Source: Patescibacteria group bacterium (GTDB lineage: Bacteria > Patescibacteriota > Minisyncoccia > Phycocordibacterales > PALSA-1337). Taken from it: a stretch of DNA of 6,992 bases. The first letter of the stretch is position 1. Each line of letters opens with the position of its first letter. A program made the position numbers and the translations under genes. A model generated the notes under the pieces. That model saw only the letters and a list, made by a program, of their open reading frames with translations, searched no databases and had not been told where the DNA came from. Below, in pieces: positions 5,903-6,992 of the stretch. Location of the stretch: assembly GCA_004298345.1 (NCBI GenBank), contig SCTV01000064.1, forward strand, positions 1 through 6,992. Reading direction: 5' to 3'.

Positions 5903-6160
5903 CTAGAAATCAGAAACATCTTCGTAAGAATCCTCAACAAAACCTTCGTCATCAGGGCTCTCAGCGAGCTCATCCGGGTTCGGCTCTTCAGGACGCTTTT
6001 CTTCGAGCTCTTCTTCATCGACAAGAGGCTTTTCTGGTTTGGTTTTCTCTATTTCTTTTTCTACGACAGCTTTTTTCTTCTTCATGGTATGCGTAATTGA
6101 TAAATAATATTTTTTGCCGGATTTCAAGACAGGTGACCCATTCAAAATCCTAGATTTCAT
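5903..6160 (-). CDS. Small highly acidic protein of unknown function
   Basis: I do not recognise this 85-residue protein. It has two parts: a basic N-terminal stretch (1-33, with SGKKYYLSI and a KKKK run at 27-30) and a Pro-, Glu- and Asp-rich tail in which 23 of the last 52 residues are acidic. The tail is probably disordered and ends in EDVSDF. There is no signal peptide, membrane helix or cysteine. The gene is supported by a perfect TATAAT 11 nt before the ATG at 6160 and by a shared terminator just past its TAG stop. An internal Met26 (MKKKKAVV) could be an alternative start, but no promoter-like element precedes it. Possible roles include binding a basic partner or nucleic-acid mimicry; this is speculation. 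Confidence 0.6.
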   Translation of the reverse strand: MKSRILNGSPVLKSGKKYYLSITHTMKKKKAVVEKEIEKTKPEKPLVDEEELEEKRPEEPNPDELAESPDDEGFVEDSYEDVSDF

Positions 6161-6171
6161 ATTTTTAACAA

Positions 6172-6177
6172 ATTATA
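6172..6177 (-). promoter_or_regulatory. -10 element of the acidic-protein gene
   Basis: A perfect TATAAT on the minus strand lies 11 nt upstream of the ATG at 6160. The expected transcription start is near 6165, leaving a leader of about 4-5 nt and no room for a Shine-Dalgarno site. No good -35 is visible. A perfect DnaA box lies 34 bp further upstream. Confidence 0.5.
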
Positions 6178-6210
6178 GATTTTTTGCAACTCCACCTTTT
6201 TTATCTCTCC

Positions 6211-6219
6211 TGTGGATAA
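6211..6219 (-). promoter_or_regulatory. Isolated perfect DnaA box
   Basis: TTATCCACA reads on the minus strand here, an exact match to the strongest DnaA box. It is the only strict TTATCCACA I see in the window. It sits 34 bp upstream of the -10 of the acidic-protein gene, where DnaA could regulate transcription. It could equally be a chance match or an outlying DnaA-titrating site. Confidence 0.45.
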
Positions 6220-6237
6220 CTTGGGGAAATAAGGGGT

Positions 6238-6302
6238 ATATTTGGAAATGGCTCTGTAGAGCCATTTGAATGGCTCAGTGAGCCATTGAGCCATTCAAAT
6301 AT
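6238..6302. repeat. Nested inverted-repeat element with AATGGCTC/GAGCCATT units
   Basis: Outer arms ATATTTG (6238-6244) and CAAATAT (6296-6302) enclose a 10-bp-arm hairpin (6246-6255/6258-6267), then a 9-bp-arm hairpin (6269-6277/6279-6287), then a further TGAGCCATT (6287-6295). A competing fold pairs 6265-6277 with 6287-6299 over 13 bp and breaks the other stems. It lies 17 nt past the ruvC stop on the minus strand. No T tract follows in either direction, so intrinsic termination is unlikely. Positions 6252-6267 repeat the motif at 1889-1904. Confidence 0.6.
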
Positions 6303-6318
6303 GATGGAAATACGTCGG

Positions 6319-6807
6319 CTAGGTGATTTTTCGGTATTCAGAAGCCATACATGTTAAACCTATCGCGATAGCATCATACTCATCATCATGAGCAATTTCT
6401 TTTTTAATATCGATAAGGCGGGGGACCATTGCGATCACCTGCTTTTTATCACTTTTTCCGTGGCCGGTGACAGCGATTTTGATTTGAAGAGGGTTATATT
6501 CGTGTACGGACAGTCCTCGCGAGGCCATGGTGTAGATAATTACCCCTCGTGCTTCAGAGACACACATCGCAGTCTTTTGATTATTGGTAAAAAAGAGGGT
6601 TTCTATGGCGAGGGCTTTTGGTTGATATTCATCTATCAGTCTCTCGAGCTCTTTTCCTATTTGTGAGAGGCGTGTGACAAAAGCCAGTTTCGCACTAGTT
6701 TTAAAGCAGTCCGAATAGAGCAAGGTTTCTTTTTTGTCGCCTGGATTTTTTTCGAGAATGGCAATACCGAGGCGTTCGTATCCAGGGTCGATAGCTAAAA
6801 TGCGCAT
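6319..6807 (-). CDS. ruvC: Holliday junction resolvase RuvC
   Basis: RuvC is the dimeric endonuclease that cuts Holliday junctions after RuvAB branch migration. The 162-residue protein shows the RNase H-like fold signatures: IDPG with D7, AIETLFF with E69, the FFTNNQKTA segment (72-80), the DNA-contacting TGHGKSDKKQV (114-124), and the metal-binding pair D142 and D145 in HDDEYDAIAIG. The catalytic set D7/E69/D142/D145 corresponds to the E. coli acidic tetrad and is complete. The length is close to the usual 160-175. It lies directly downstream of a yebC-family gene on the same strand, a very common bacterial arrangement, but ruvA and ruvB do not follow here. The ATG at 6807 begins 6 nt after a near-consensus extended -10, so ruvC probably has its own leaderless transcript. 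The stop is TAG. Confidence 0.95.
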   Translation of the reverse strand: MRILAIDPGYERLGIAILEKNPGDKKETLLYSDCFKTSAKLAFVTRLSQIGKELERLIDEYQPKALAIETLFFTNNQKTAMCVSEARGVIIYTMASRGLSVHEYNPLQIKIAVTGHGKSDKKQVIAMVPRLIDIKKEIAHDDEYDAIAIGLTCMASEYRKIT

Positions 6808-6813
6808 AGGGTA

Positions 6814-6822
6814 AGTATAACA
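6814..6822 (-). promoter_or_regulatory. Extended -10 promoter of ruvC
   Basis: On the minus strand the sequence reads TGT-TATACT, an extended -10 with five of six hexamer matches. Six bases (TACCCT) separate it from the ruvC ATG, so transcription would start at or within a base of the start codon. The T of the TG dinucleotide (6822) is the last base of the hairpin at 6822-6855. Confidence 0.55.
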
Positions 6823-6860
6823 GAATCCCAGCGACGTACTCGTCGCTGGGATTCTTTTTT
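6822..6860 (+). terminator. Strong perfect hairpin with a plus-strand T tract between yebC and ruvC
   Basis: Arms of 15 bp (6822-6836 and 6841-6855) are perfectly complementary around TACT, with a core of CCCAGCGACG/CGTCGCTGGG. On the plus strand a run of T (6855-6860) follows, the form of an intrinsic terminator, yet no plus-strand gene lies upstream. On the minus strand, the yebC direction, the stem starts 3 nt after the yebC stop but is followed by GTTATACTT rather than a U tract. It may protect the yebC mRNA end or block antisense transcription into yebC. Confidence 0.55.
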
Positions 6861-6992
6861 ATTCAGCATTGGTAAACACTTCCTGCACCTCGTCATTTTC
6901 CTCTAGCTCGTCTATTAGCGCAGAAAGTTTGACGCTGTCTTCTTCGGAAAGGGGAACTGTCGTGGTTGGTGTCCAGCCTTCGTGTGATTTTT
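6859..6992 (-). CDS. YebC/PmpR-family protein, C-terminal 43 residues (cut by the window edge)
   Basis: The visible end contains GWTPTTTVPLSEEDSVKLSA and then LIDELEENDEVQEVFTNAE, closely matching the YebC/TACO1 C-terminus (a VPxxxxxL...LIDxLEDxDDVQxVYxN pattern). The family includes DNA-binding regulators such as PmpR, and recent work links members to translation of proline-rich stretches. The start and most of the gene lie beyond 6992. Placement just upstream of ruvC on the same strand matches the frequent yebC-ruvC order. The stop is TAA (6859-6861), overlapping the T tract of the hairpin. Confidence 0.88.
   Translation of the reverse strand, partial: KSHEGWTPTTTVPLSEEDSVKLSALIDELEENDEVQEVFTNAE

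Noticed and set aside
6238..6302. Closely spaced repeats as a CRISPR-like array
   Set aside because: The units are 8-10 bp, inverted, and have no regular spacers; they form hairpins instead.
265..6807. Absence of TGA stops, suggesting a TGA-reassigned code as in Gracilibacteria/SR1
   Set aside because: All genes are open under the standard code with no internal TGA, so reassignment is not supported; TGA is merely rare as a stop here.

Overview
The window looks like chromosomal DNA from a small-genome, moderately AT-rich bacterium, most likely a member of the Candidate Phyla Radiation (Patescibacteria, perhaps Parcubacteria-like). This is inferred from compact housekeeping genes, a very small DciA/DUF721-like protein beside dnaN, a PBP1A with a C-terminal Ig-like module, and promoters lying almost on top of start codons. 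The ORFs are intact under the standard bacterial code. Stops are TAG (five) or TAA (two), never TGA. I see no transposase, phage gene, CRISPR array, tRNA or rRNA.

Layout: 1-264 is non-coding and carries several DnaA-box-like 9-mers and an AT-rich stretch, so it is a candidate oriC (dnaA itself is not in view). dnaN (265-1365, +) follows, then an 85-residue DciA/DUF721-like gene (1426-1683, +). The region 1684-1967 is non-coding and full of inverted repeats; it separates that gene from a convergent class A penicillin-binding protein gene (1968-4568, -). The PBP gene and tyrS (4610-5827, +) diverge from a 41-bp spacer. A bidirectional terminator (5832-5865) separates tyrS from a convergent gene for an 85-residue, highly acidic unknown protein (5903-6160, -). 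Next come a repeat-rich intergenic region with one perfect DnaA box, then ruvC (6319-6807, -), a strong hairpin, and the 3' end of a yebC-family gene (6859-6992, -, cut by the window edge).

Functionally, the left end is a replication cluster (candidate origin, sliding clamp, possible helicase-loading factor). The middle covers cell-wall synthesis and tRNA charging, and the right end is a yebC-ruvC recombination pair. The most interesting features lie between genes: (i) promoter-like extended -10 elements 6-9 nt from ATG codons, suggesting leaderless mRNAs; (ii) a family of AAATGGCT/AGCCATTT palindromes in two separate intergenic regions, each enclosed by its own outer inverted repeat; and (iii) the minimal DciA-like protein next to dnaN. 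I found no clear new multi-gene defence or metabolic system.
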